From: Sinorhizobium medicae
GTDB taxonomy: Bacteria; Pseudomonadota; Alphaproteobacteria; Rhizobiales; Rhizobiaceae
Assembly (NCBI RefSeq): GCF_007827695.1
Contig: NZ_VITA01000012.1
Coordinates: 124,001 to 188,000, forward strand
Direction: 5' to 3'
DNA: 64,000 bases
Under the pieces are notes generated by a model. That model was not told where the DNA came from. It searched no databases and saw only the letters and a list, made by a program, of their open reading frames with translations. Both the position numbers and the translations under genes were made by a program. Below, in pieces: positions 16,368 to 27,328 of this stretch. Each line of letters starts with the position of its first letter. The first letter of the stretch is position 1.

Positions 16368-17972
16368 ATGAGCAAGCGCCCCAATATCGTCCTCGTACTG
16401 GCTGATGACATGGGTTTTTCCGACCTCGGCTGCTATGGCGGAGAAATCTCGACGCCCAATCTGGACAGCCTCGCGCGTCGCGGCGCGCGCTTCACGCAGT
16501 TCTATAACACGGCGCGATGCAGCCCATCGCGTGCGTCGCTTCTGACCGGGCTTCATCCTCACCAGACCGGCATCGGTATTCTGACCAACAACGACTTGCC
16601 GCGAGGCTATCCGGGTAACCTGAACCTGCGATGCGCCACGCTGGCGGAAATGCTGAAAGCTGCCGGATATGCGACATGCCTCTCGGGGAAATGGCACCTG
16701 GCGAGCGAAATGCACGAACCGAACGATACCTGGCCGACGAGACGCGGTTTCGACCGGTTCTTCGGCACGCTCACCGGCTGCGGCAGCTTCTATACGCCCG
16801 GAACGCTGACCCGCGGCGAATGCGACGCCTCGGCCGAAGCACTCGACCCGGCATTCTTCTATACCGACGCCATCGCCTCTCATGCCGCGGAATTCGTCAC
16901 CGAACAGTCCGCGGCAGGCAATCCGTTCTTTCTCTACGCCGCCTTCACCGCTCCCCATTGGCCGCTTCATGCACATCCCGGCGATATCGACCGTTATCGG
17001 GGGCGCTTTGACGAAGGCTGGGACGTTCTGCGCGAAAAGCGGATGAAGCGGCTGGTCGAGGAAGGAATTCTTACGGCGAGCACCGCAATCAGCGCGCGCG
17101 ATCCCACGCAGCCCGCCTGGTCTGATACGAAGGAAAAGGCTTGGCAAGTCAAACGAATGCAGGCCTATGCTGCCCAAATCGAGCGAATGGACCGCGGGAT
17201 CGGCAAAATCATCGAGGCACTTAAGACCGGCGGCACCTTCGAAAACACGGCTTTCATCTTCCTGTCCGACAATGGAGCATCGCCGGAGGATCTGCCGCAA
17301 TTCGACGCCGAAAAATTCATGCGGCGAACGGACATTCTTCCACGGGCGACGCGCGATGGACTACCGATGCGTGTCGGCAATACTCCCGATATCTGCCCTG
17401 GTGCCGAAGACACATATTCCAGCTATGGCCGTGCCTGGGCAAACCTGTCCAATACGCCCTTCCGCTTCTACAAACGGTGGGTGCATGAAGGCGGCATCGC
17501 CACGCCATTGATTGTCCATTGGCCCGCAGGAGGACTCGATTGCGGCGCGATCCTCGATCAACCCGCCCAGCTCGTCGATATCGCCCCAACCATTCTGGAA
17601 GTGACCGGTGCAAGCTATCCGCTTCAGGCTATCGGCCGGGAAATCGCTCCGCTGGAAGGCTGCAGCCTGCTTCCTGCATTGAAGGGCGAAATACTCTTCG
17701 AGAGGCCGCTCTACTGGGAACACACGGGTAATGCCGCAATCCGCCTCGGACGATGGAAGCTTGTTCGCGAAGAGCCAAATGGCTGGGAACTTTACGACCT
17801 TGCAGCCGATCGCACAGAGCTGAACGACGTGGCGCCGGGCAACCCTGAGGTCGTCGCGGACCTCCGGGCAAAATGGGAAGCCTGGGCAGAGCGCATCGGC
17901 GTCATCCCCTGGGAGGTAACGCTCGGCATTTACGAGGAACGCGGTCTGCATCCGACCTGGGCAGCCGGCTGA
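16368..17972 (+). CDS. Type I (formylglycine) sulfatase, arylsulfatase family
   Basis: A 534-residue hydrolase of sulfate esters. The metal-binding DD pair is at residues 13-14 (VLADDMGFSD). The catalytic site is C51-S-P-S-R55 in TARCSPSRASLLTG; the Cys must be oxidised to formylglycine by a maturase that is not in this window. GKWHLAS supplies the conserved Lys-His pair, and FLSDNGASPED holds the second metal site. There is no signal peptide, so it should act in the cytoplasm on an imported substrate. It sits between the binding-protein and ATPase genes of the same transporter, which ties its substrate to that importer. Start is the ATG at 16368. Confidence 0.9.
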   Translation: MSKRPNIVLVLADDMGFSDLGCYGGEISTPNLDSLARRGARFTQFYNTARCSPSRASLLTGLHPHQTGIGILTNNDLPRGYPGNLNLRCATLAEMLKAAGYATCLSGKWHLASEMHEPNDTWPTRRGFDRFFGTLTGCGSFYTPGTLTRGECDASAEALDPAFFYTDAIASHAAEFVTEQSAAGNPFFLYAAFTAPHWPLHAHPGDIDRYRGRFDEGWDVLREKRMKRLVEEGILTASTAISARDPTQPAWSDTKEKAWQVKRMQAYAAQIERMDRGIGKIIEALKTGGTFENTAFIFLSDNGASPEDLPQFDAEKFMRRTDILPRATRDGLPMRVGNTPDICPGAEDTYSSYGRAWANLSNTPFRFYKRWVHEGGIATPLIVHWPAGGLDCGAILDQPAQLVDIAPTILEVTGASYPLQAIGREIAPLEGCSLLPALKGEILFERPLYWEHTGNAAIRLGRWKLVREEPNGWELYDLAADRTELNDVAPGNPEVVADLRAKWEAWAERIGVIPWEVTLGIYEERGLHPTWAAG

Positions 17973-18042
17973 GTGCATCAAGAGCCGGTCCGCCAGGCGA
18001 GATCACCCGGCCGGGTCCGGCATCAAAAGGAAAGTCACGACC

Positions 18043-19092
18043 ATGGCTTCGGTCGAAATTCAGAGTGTCAAAAAGTTCTACGGCGCATTGCAGGCGTTGC
18101 ACGGGGTTTCAATCCAGATCGAAGACGGAGAGTTCGTCACGCTGGTCGGCCCTTCCGGTTGCGGAAAATCAACCCTTCTGAGGATGCTCGCCGGGCTCGA
18201 GGAAATCAGCAGCGGGACGATCCGCATCGGCGCGGCGGTCGTCAACGACCTCCCGCCGAAGGACCGCGACATTGCAATGGTCTTTCAGAACTATGCCCTC
18301 TATCCTCACATGACGGTCGCCGAGAACATGGGCTTTGCCTTGAAGCTCAAGAATGCCGACAAAGGCGAGATCCGCTCCAAGGTCGAGCGTGCGGCGAATA
18401 TCCTCAATCTCGACAAGCTGCTCGATCGTTATCCGCGCCAACTCTCGGGAGGGCAGCGCCAGCGGGTCGCCATGGGCCGGGCGATCGTGCGCGCGCCCAA
18501 GGTCTTTCTTTTCGATGAGCCGCTTTCCAATCTCGACGCGACGTTGCGGGTCTCGATGCGCGCCGAGATCAAGAGCCTGCATCAAAGGCTCGGCACGACC
18601 ATTGTCTATGTGACCCATGATCAGGTCGAAGCTATGACGATGGCCGACAAGATCGTGGTGATGCGCGATGGGATCGTAGAGCAAGTCGGGGCGCCGCTGG
18701 AGCTTTATGACAGGCCATCCAACATGTTCGTTGCCGGCTTCATCGGGTCGCCAGCGATGAACTTTCTGACGGGCGATATCCGCGCGAATGGATTTATGAC
18801 CGGCACTTGTCTGTTTCCCATTGGTGAAAATCGGCCTGATCTGCATGGCCGGAGCGCCGTGTACGGAATACGTCCCGAGCATCTGCGCATCTCGGAGGAC
18901 GGCATTCCCGCCGAGGTTCAACTGGTCGAGCCAACCGGGTCCGAGTCACACCTGATCGTCAAAATCGCGGATCAGGCAATCACTTGCGTGGTGCGGGACC
19001 GCGTGGACGTCAGACCCGGCGATTTAATCCGGCTGTCTCCCGACGCGGATCGCGTTCACCTGTTCGATCCTGATGGAGAGAACCGGCTCTAG
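18043..19092 (+). CDS. ABC transporter ATPase, UgpC/MsmK type
   Basis: A 349-residue ATP-binding subunit that energises the two permeases at 13024-14813. Walker A is GPSGCGKST, the Q-loop is FQNYALYP, the signature is LSGGQRQR, Walker B is VFLFDEPLSNLDA and the switch is YVTHDQVEA. The C-terminal third is the TOBE/regulatory domain seen in sugar importers (YGIRPEHLRISEDG). It starts at the ATG at 18043 after a 70-base gap from the sulfatase gene. A terminator hairpin follows at 19105-19150, so the transcription unit ends here. Confidence 0.92.
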   Translation: MASVEIQSVKKFYGALQALHGVSIQIEDGEFVTLVGPSGCGKSTLLRMLAGLEEISSGTIRIGAAVVNDLPPKDRDIAMVFQNYALYPHMTVAENMGFALKLKNADKGEIRSKVERAANILNLDKLLDRYPRQLSGGQRQRVAMGRAIVRAPKVFLFDEPLSNLDATLRVSMRAEIKSLHQRLGTTIVYVTHDQVEAMTMADKIVVMRDGIVEQVGAPLELYDRPSNMFVAGFIGSPAMNFLTGDIRANGFMTGTCLFPIGENRPDLHGRSAVYGIRPEHLRISEDGIPAEVQLVEPTGSESHLIVKIADQAITCVVRDRVDVRPGDLIRLSPDADRVHLFDPDGENRL

Positions 19093-19104
19093 CTCCCCAT
19101 GGAA

Positions 19105-19150
19105 CTGCCGCAGAGGCCCGCTGAATTCGCAGGCGGGCGGGCAGCTTTTT
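19105..19150 (+). terminator. Terminator of the ABC/sulfatase operon
   Basis: Nested stems, CTGCC with GGCAG and GCCCGC with GCGGGC, are followed immediately by CTTTTT at 19145-19150. The position 13 bases after the ATPase stop fits an intrinsic terminator. Confidence 0.65.
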
Positions 19151-19186
19151 CCAGGGGCTGCAGCAAATGAATCAGAGGAGGCGGCG

Positions 19187-19474
19187 ATGAGCGGGATTTA
19201 CGCACCACCGCGAAGCTGGGAAGAGTTGCAGAGATGCGTTGCGGCGCGAAAACGGGAATTTTCAGCGCAACTCATCCTTCTCGCAGAGTTCGCCCTGCGT
19301 CATCCAGACGCGATCGCCTTCGGAACATGCGGCTCCATCGCCGCTCATGCAGGAGTGTCAGCGACGACCGTGCCTAGGCTCGCTTCATTTTTGGGATATC
19401 AATCCTTCCGCGATCTCAGGAAGATGTTTCGCGACGACCTGCTGCGCGCTTCCAGTCTCGCTTCCGCCGACTAG
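19187..19474 (+). CDS. RpiR-type HTH domain protein, truncated (no SIS domain)
   Basis: A 95-residue protein equal to the N-terminal DNA-binding domain of RpiR/MurR regulators: helices around LILLAEFALRHPDAIAFGT, then SIAAHAGVSATTVPRLASFLGYQSFRDL as the helix-turn-helix. Normal family members have about 280 residues and a C-terminal SIS sugar-phosphate-binding domain, which is absent. Only 60 bases separate its stop from the convergent sulfatase, so the missing part is not nearby in another frame. AGAGGAGGC precedes the ATG, so it is probably still translated. It could be a decayed regulator of the sugar/sulfatase operon or a ligand-independent repressor. Confidence 0.65.
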   Translation: MSGIYAPPRSWEELQRCVAARKREFSAQLILLAEFALRHPDAIAFGTCGSIAAHAGVSATTVPRLASFLGYQSFRDLRKMFRDDLLRASSLASAD

Positions 19475-19534
19475 AAGTATGAGTGAACGGCGCCAGAATC
19501 CCCCAACCGGATCCGACGATCTTGTCGACCGCGC

Positions 19535-21067
19535 CTATGAACCGACGTCCATAGCGGCGAGCCCGTAGCGGCGGTAATACTCTTCGGGTGCGTCATGGGC
19601 GATAAGCACACTCCGGATTCCCTCGGACAGGCGGAGCTCTATCTCCGAATCCCGGAAGGGCCGCATCTGCGTTCGGTCCAGATGAAGATCGTACAAGGTC
19701 GTTCCAAGGTCCACCGACCACCCGACCCGATCATTGTTGGGGATTCGTCGCGCATCTCGCAGCGCATCGATCCGAAGGACTGGCATATTCTTGGTGAAAT
19801 TGAAACCAGCCGTAAGTGCCGACGTCTTCAGTTCCTCCGGGGTGAACAATGAAGTCATATGCATTGGCATGAGAGTGTACTCGTGGAGGTCGGGACCATA
19901 GAGGTCTTCGGGATACAGGTAATAAGTGTACCTGCCGTCGGTTGATCCGATGGGGCCGCCGAATACGCCGAAAATGGCAACGTCCCGCATCGATCTATCC
20001 TCCTTCAACAGGGGTAGGAGGGAATGTCCCTGCACTTCCTGCGGCACATCGATGCCGAAGAGATCGAGGAAGGTCGGCATCAGATCGATGGTCTGCGTAA
20101 GCGCCGAACGTCGCGTCCCGCCTCCTCCGGCATGCTCCGGATGGTAAATGATGAGTGGAATCGGGGAAATTTCGGCATAGTAAGGCATCCGATTCTTGCC
20201 CCACCAGTCGTGCTCGGCAAGAAGGAATCCGTGATCGGTGGACAGGATGATCGCTGTGTCTTTCCAAAGGTCGTGCTCGTCAAAATAGTCGAGCAGGCGC
20301 CCGAAGTATTCGTCGCACATTGTTACCAAGGCGGCATAGTTGGCGCGTATTTCCGCAATTTCCTCCGGGCTGTCGACGACTTTCTCATATTTCGGCCAGT
20401 CGAGAACACCGCCCTCCCATCCCGTAGCGTATTGCTCCTTGAACCGCTCCGGCGCGGCGAATGGCTCATGGGGATCGAAGCATTCGACCATCAGGAACCA
20501 GTCGTCTGCTGCTCGGTTCAGATCCAGGAATTCCAAAGCGGACTTAAAGCAGCGGGGACCCGGATACTCGTGCTCGCCACGAACGAATTCGCGATTGACC
20601 GCGCTCTGCATGCGCTTCCACGGATCATCAAAGTCATAATGCTTCTCCGAATACATTTCCTTGAAGCGCTCGAGTGGCGGCTGCACCATCGCTTTCCAGG
20701 GGTCGTCTTCCTGTCCGCGGATGAAATCCCATGTGCGGAACCGGGTATGATAGGTCGAGCCGCCATCCTCGAAATAATGAAGGTGGTCGGTGATCAGGTG
20801 CGAGTGAACGCCGCACTTGCCCAGCAGCTCCGGGAAGGAATTGTCGAACGGCTCCAGCGGCCCCCAGCTTCGATGCATGAAGTTCAGGCGGCCCGTGTGC
20901 AAATCCCGACGAGCCGGCATGCAGGGAAGACTGCCGACGAAGTGACTGTCGAATGTGGTCGCGCGTTCTGCAAACCGATCGAAGTTGGGCGTTTTGACCG
21001 CGTTCGCACCGTAGCGGCCCACGGCAGTGCGGTTCAGTGAATCGAACAATACAAATATGGCTCGCAA
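19535..21067 (-). CDS. Second formylglycine sulfatase (CMPAR type)
   Basis: About 510 residues. It opens RAIFVLFDSLNRTAVGRYG, with a D..N metal site instead of the DD of classical sulfatases, and carries the catalytic Cys in LPCMPARRDLHTGR (a CxPxR motif, so formylglycine maturation is expected). STDHGFLLAEHDWWGK supplies the second metal cluster. There is no signal peptide. No in-frame ATG exists at the N-terminus: I chose the TTG at 21067, ten bases after GAGGAG; a TTG at 21088 is possible. It may act on a sulfate or phosphate/phosphonate ester. It is divergent from the LysR gene at 21164 and convergent with the HTH gene. Confidence 0.82.
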   Translation of the reverse strand: MRAIFVLFDSLNRTAVGRYGANAVKTPNFDRFAERATTFDSHFVGSLPCMPARRDLHTGRLNFMHRSWGPLEPFDNSFPELLGKCGVHSHLITDHLHYFEDGGSTYHTRFRTWDFIRGQEDDPWKAMVQPPLERFKEMYSEKHYDFDDPWKRMQSAVNREFVRGEHEYPGPRCFKSALEFLDLNRAADDWFLMVECFDPHEPFAAPERFKEQYATGWEGGVLDWPKYEKVVDSPEEIAEIRANYAALVTMCDEYFGRLLDYFDEHDLWKDTAIILSTDHGFLLAEHDWWGKNRMPYYAEISPIPLIIYHPEHAGGGGTRRSALTQTIDLMPTFLDLFGIDVPQEVQGHSLLPLLKEDRSMRDVAIFGVFGGPIGSTDGRYTYYLYPEDLYGPDLHEYTLMPMHMTSLFTPEELKTSALTAGFNFTKNMPVLRIDALRDARRIPNNDRVGWSVDLGTTLYDLHLDRTQMRPFRDSEIELRLSEGIRSVLIAHDAPEEYYRRYGLAAMDVGS

Positions 21068-21163
21068 CCGCGTCAAGCTCCTCTTCAAGTTCCCAATTCA
21101 AATGTACCGTGCTGGCGCCATATGCTAAAATTCCTTTTCTGCGAGAATCGATACGGATTTGTT

Positions 21164-22102
21164 ATGGACCTCTTTAGGCATGTCGGCCTTCTGCGCTCAT
21201 TTTTGATGGTCGCGCGGGAGGGGAATGTGACGGCGGCGGCTGAAAAACTCGGCATCAGTCAGCCCGCGCTGACGCGGAGCATTCGCCGCCTGGAAGACGA
21301 AACGGGCTTTCGCCTTTTTGATCGGCATACGAGAGGGGTCACACCCACGATCTATGGGAAGGCGCTGCTCCGCCACGCCCAGTTGATCGATACGGAATGC
21401 CGCTTCGCATCTTCAGAACTGGAGGCCCTTCGTTCCGGGCATAGAGGGCAGATAAAAATCGGAGGCGGCCCTTTCTGGGGTGCCGCCCTGCTGCCGAGGG
21501 CTGTCGCGCGATTGCATTCGCTTCTGCCCAAGCTACAGGTGAACTTGCAGATCGGCGTCAACAACGTGCTTCATCCGAAACTGCTGGATGGAGAACTGGA
21601 CCTGGTGGTATCTGCAGCCCCCCGCGATCTATCGCAATTTCCGGAGCATTTCCGCTTTACTCGGATCACGACCATACGGAGCCAGATGTTTGTCCGTGAA
21701 GGGCACCCCATTCTCGCACAAGAACGGATCCGCTACGAGGATTTGGCAAATTATCCATGGATCATGTATCAGCAGGATCCGGAGATAATCGAGCGGGTCG
21801 CGACACTCCTCAAAGACCTCGGGGTCAACCCGCCTCGGATCGCCATCGAGGCAAGCTCACTGATGGCCGTATTGGAGCTTCTCAGATCAGGAGACTTCTT
21901 GGCCTGTTTGGCGGCGCCCATCCTTGGCGTCGTCCAGGACGTCGGAATCCGCCCCGTCCCCATCGACCGCGAAATTTGGAGCTTCCCCGCTGGCATTACT
22001 TACCATCGTGCAATCGAGCAATCCACGCCGTTTGAGCTGCTCAGACAGATGTTGACCGACGAGGTCACGAAACTCGGGCTCGACCGGACCGAACAAAGAT
22101 AA
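21164..22102 (+). CDS. LysR-family transcriptional regulator next to sulfatase 2
   Basis: A 312-residue LysR regulator. The N-terminal winged helix-turn-helix is LLRSFLMVAREGNVTAAAEKLGISQPALTRSIRRLEDETG; the C-terminal part is the periplasmic-binding-like effector domain, starting near GQIKIGGGPFWGAALLP. Start is the ATG at 21164 (MDLFRHVGLL); the open frame upstream from 21122 lacks family similarity. It is transcribed divergently from sulfatase 2, with about 95 bases between the starts, the usual setting for a LysR protein controlling its neighbour. The effector is unknown. It is convergent with ligA. Confidence 0.87.
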   Translation: MDLFRHVGLLRSFLMVAREGNVTAAAEKLGISQPALTRSIRRLEDETGFRLFDRHTRGVTPTIYGKALLRHAQLIDTECRFASSELEALRSGHRGQIKIGGGPFWGAALLPRAVARLHSLLPKLQVNLQIGVNNVLHPKLLDGELDLVVSAAPRDLSQFPEHFRFTRITTIRSQMFVREGHPILAQERIRYEDLANYPWIMYQQDPEIIERVATLLKDLGVNPPRIAIEASSLMAVLELLRSGDFLACLAAPILGVVQDVGIRPVPIDREIWSFPAGITYHRAIEQSTPFELLRQMLTDEVTKLGLDRTEQR

Positions 22103-22155
22103 TTCAGACACCAGCTAAATCGAATCGAGGGGAAGACCGCACATAGTGAGTTGCG

Positions 22156-24339
<2,184 letters not shown>

Positions 24340-24342
24340 TTA

Positions 24343-24390
24343 CTGCATGATTCCTTAAATCGGAATCGATTTGAGGAGAAAATCATCAAG
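24343..24390. repeat. 48-bp intergenic palindrome, copy 2
   Basis: Opens CTGCATGATTCCTTAAAT and continues CGGAATCGATTTGAGGAGAAAATCAT, in two halves complementary to each other. It matches the element at 12032-12079 in length and in both flanks (CTGCATGATTCCTTAA, AAAATCAT), but its last bases (CAAG) have drifted. It lies in the recN-ligA gap. Confidence 0.65.
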
Positions 24391-24474
24391 CAATGCACAC
24401 TTCCGAGGCGAAGTTTGCGCGTCCGGCAAAGCGCGGCGCTTCAGAGAAGCCGGCCGGAAACAAACCCGGTGCGA

Positions 24475-26148
24475 TCAGGCATTGCCGGCGAGCAATCGCG
24501 CAGCCGCGGCCCTCGCCTCTTCGGTGATCGAGGCCCCTGCCAGCATACGGGCTATCTCTTCGGTGCGTGCCGCATCGTCCATGCGAGCGACGCGAGTCGC
24601 GATCATCTCGGCTTTTTCCGCCGAGGGACCCTTCGAGATCAGGAGATGCGTGGCCGCACGCGCGGCAACCTGCGGCGCATGGGTGACCGAAAGCACCTGG
24701 ACGGTCTTCGAAAGGCGTTTCAGGCGCTGACCGATCGCATCTGCCACGGCACCACCAACACCCGTGTCGATCTCGTCGAAGACGAGAGTCGGCGCCGAAC
24801 CCCGGTCGGCAAGCGCCACTTTCAGCGCGAGCAGGAACCGCGAAAGCTCGCCGCCCGAAGCCACCTTCATGATCGGTCCCGGCCTGGTGCCGGGATTGGT
24901 CTGTACGTGGAACTCGACTGAGTCGATCCCGTCGGCCGTAGGCGATTCCGGATCGCTCGTCACCTCCACCATGAAGCGGGCGCGTTCCAGCTTCAGCGCC
25001 GGCAGTTCTTCCATAACGGCCGCCGAAAGTGCAACGGCCGTATTGTGCCGCTTTTCCGACAGCGACTGCGATGCAGCGTCAAACGCCGCTTTGCATTCGC
25101 CGACCCGTACCTCGAGTTGCTGCAGCTTCTCCTCGCCTGCATCGAGATCGGCGAGATCGGCGATCATCCGCACGGCAAGGGCGGGCAATTCGGTGACGGG
25201 GACGGAGTATTTCCGGCCCGCTGCGCGCAATGCGAAAAGCCGCTCTTCGACGCGTTCGAGCTCCTTGGGATCGAACTCGGTGTTGCGCAACGCGCGCTCG
25301 ACCGCCATCTGGGCATCCGCAAGCTGGTTCAGTGCACCGTCCAGAAGTTCGACGGTCTCTTCAAGGAGGCCGGGAGCCTCATGGCTCTTGCGCTCCAGCC
25401 GCCGGACGAGCGATGCGATGAGCGGAACAGGCGATGCATTGCCGTTCAGAAACTCGGCTGCCTCGCTGATATCGCCGGCGATGCGTTCGACCTTCATCAT
25501 GCGGGCGCGGCTCTCCGCCAGCTCCTCCTCTTCGCCATCGCGCGGCGATAGTGTCTCGAGCTCCTCGACGGAGGAGCGGAGATAGTCCGCCTCCCGGGAT
25601 GCGGCCTCCACCTTCTCCCGATGTTTCTTCAGCCCCCGCTCGGCATCCTTCCAGGCGCGGTAAAGGTTCGCGACCGCTTCCGCCGCATCGGTGGTGCCGC
25701 CAAAAGCATCGACGAGCGTGCGGTGCGCGTCGGTATCGACGAGCGCTCGATCGTCATGCTGGCCATGGATTTCAACAAGCGTCTGGCCGACCTGGCGCAT
25801 CAGCTGCACGCTGACCGGCTGATCGTTGATAAAGGCCTTGGTGCGGCCGTCCGCCGACTGCACGCGACGGAAGATCAGATCGCCATCGTCATCAATGCCG
25901 TTTTCCCGCAAAAGGAGCCGCGCCGAATGACCGGCCGGGACATCGAACACGGCGCTCACCTGGCCCCTGTCCTCGCCATGGCGCACGAGCGAACCGTCGC
26001 CGCGCCCGCCCAGCGCAAGCGACAGACTGTCGAGGAGAATGGATTTGCCCGCACCGGTTTCGCCGGTCAGCACCGACAGCCCGACATCGAAGCTGAGGTC
26101 AAGCCGTTCGATCAGGACGATATCTCGGATCGCGAGCTGGGCGAGCAT
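24475..26148 (-). CDS. recN: DNA repair protein RecN
   Basis: A 557-residue SMC-like ATPase that acts early in double-strand-break repair. The N-terminal head has LAIRDIVLIERLDLSF and Walker A GETGAGKS (residues 29-36). Two long coiled-coil arms fill the middle. The C-terminal head has the signature ASGGELSRFLLALK, Walker B TLVFDEIDTGVGG and the SVTHAPQVAA switch. The length is normal. It lies between bamD (35 bases upstream) and ligA on the same strand, so bamD-recN are probably co-transcribed. No LexA box was seen near its start. Confidence 0.95.
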   Translation of the reverse strand: MLAQLAIRDIVLIERLDLSFDVGLSVLTGETGAGKSILLDSLSLALGGRGDGSLVRHGEDRGQVSAVFDVPAGHSARLLLRENGIDDDGDLIFRRVQSADGRTKAFINDQPVSVQLMRQVGQTLVEIHGQHDDRALVDTDAHRTLVDAFGGTTDAAEAVANLYRAWKDAERGLKKHREKVEAASREADYLRSSVEELETLSPRDGEEEELAESRARMMKVERIAGDISEAAEFLNGNASPVPLIASLVRRLERKSHEAPGLLEETVELLDGALNQLADAQMAVERALRNTEFDPKELERVEERLFALRAAGRKYSVPVTELPALAVRMIADLADLDAGEEKLQQLEVRVGECKAAFDAASQSLSEKRHNTAVALSAAVMEELPALKLERARFMVEVTSDPESPTADGIDSVEFHVQTNPGTRPGPIMKVASGGELSRFLLALKVALADRGSAPTLVFDEIDTGVGGAVADAIGQRLKRLSKTVQVLSVTHAPQVAARAATHLLISKGPSAEKAEMIATRVARMDDAARTEEIARMLAGASITEEARAAAARLLAGNA

Positions 26149-26183
26149 CCGGTTTCATATCTTCGTTGTCGGGCGCCTGGAAA

Positions 26184-27050
26184 TCACGCGCCGATAAGGT
26201 TTTTGCCCGCGCGCGCGATCCAGGATGTGCCGGTTTCGCGCGGCTCTAGCCCGCCCGATTGCAGCAGCTTGTAGGAATCGGCATACCATTGACTGTCCGG
26301 GTAGTTATGCCCGAGAACCGCTGCCGCTGTCTGAGCTTCCCCGGTCACGCCCATCGCATAATAGGCTTCGACGAGACGGGCGAGTGCTTCCTCGACCTGA
26401 TTTGTGGTCGGATATCGCTCGACGACGGTGCGGAAGCGCGAAATCGCGGCCAGGTATTCCTTGCGCTCGAGATAATAACGGCCGACCTGCATTTCCTTGC
26501 CGGCGAGCTGGTCGCGTGCAAAACGGATCTTGGCCTGCGCGTCGTCGACATATTCGGAATCCGGATATTTGTCGACGACGACCTGCATTGCCTCCATTGC
26601 CCTCATAGCCGGTCTTTGATCCTGCGTCACCGACGGGATCTGCTTGGTGTAGGCCAGCCCCTGAATATATTGTGCATAGGCCGCGTCTTCGGACTGCGGA
26701 TAAAGATTCAGGTAGCGGTTGGTCGAGTTGATCGCGTCCTGATACTGGCCGTTACGGTAAGAAACGAAGGCATTCATCACCAGCGCTTTGCGGGCATATT
26801 CGGAGAACGGGTGCTGCTTGTCGATCGCCTCGAACTTCCGCGCCGCCTCCGTGGTCTTGCCGGCGTTCAGGTTTGCGAGACCCTGATTGTAGAGCACCTC
26901 CGGCGGGTCGGTCTCCGCCGTGAGTTTGGTGATGTCGATGTCCGGATCATTCTGGCAGGCCGTGATCAGACTGGAGCCGGCGACAGCCGCTAAAACGACC
27001 GCGGCGACACGCGCTGATTTTCTTATGTCGACAGAAACTGCAAGAACCAT
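26184..27050 (-). CDS. bamD: Outer-membrane assembly lipoprotein BamD
   Basis: A 288-residue lipoprotein of the BAM complex, which inserts beta-barrel proteins into the outer membrane. The signal peptide ends in the lipobox LITAC; the Cys becomes lipidated. The rest is a set of TPR repeats typical of the YfiO family ([44 protein letters not shown]-like [21 protein letters not shown]). Start is the ATG at 27050 ([12 protein letters not shown]) with GGGA seven bases upstream; a GTG at 27068 would put charged residues ahead of the signal. It follows lpxC after about 280 bases and a hairpin. Confidence 0.93.
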   Translation of the reverse strand: MVLAVSVDIRKSARVAAVVLAAVAGSSLITACQNDPDIDITKLTAETDPPEVLYNQGLANLNAGKTTEAARKFEAIDKQHPFSEYARKALVMNAFVSYRNGQYQDAINSTNRYLNLYPQSEDAAYAQYIQGLAYTKQIPSVTQDQRPAMRAMEAMQVVVDKYPDSEYVDDAQAKIRFARDQLAGKEMQVGRYYLERKEYLAAISRFRTVVERYPTTNQVEEALARLVEAYYAMGVTGEAQTAAAVLGHNYPDSQWYADSYKLLQSGGLEPRETGTSWIARAGKNLIGA

Positions 27051-27272
27051 CGGATATTCCCGTTTCACTCAGCGGCTAGCACCCCGCCAGACTTGCGCGT
27101 TTTAGAGCAAGTTACCTCAAGACCGCAACGTCATGATCGGCAATTCATGCAAATTTGTGGCGTCTGGCTGCACTGCACCTCTTTTCGGATGTGTAAAGTG
27201 CCTGTCGCATCGGGAAATCGGTGCAGCTGAACACCCGCTGCTTCCAGCGAATAACGAATCAGCAATGAAAAT

Positions 27273-27290
27273 GCCGGCCTTTCGGCCGGC
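27273..27290 (-). terminator. Terminator after lpxC
   Basis: GCCGGCC-TTTC-GGCCGGC. Read on the minus strand it is followed by ATTTTC. It lies about 40 bases past the lpxC stop, so bamD probably has its own promoter in 27051-27270. That stretch otherwise holds no gene. Confidence 0.65.
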
Positions 27291-27328
27291 GACTGGAGAA
27301 TGAATAGTGGCTCGCCAGGCGACGACGA

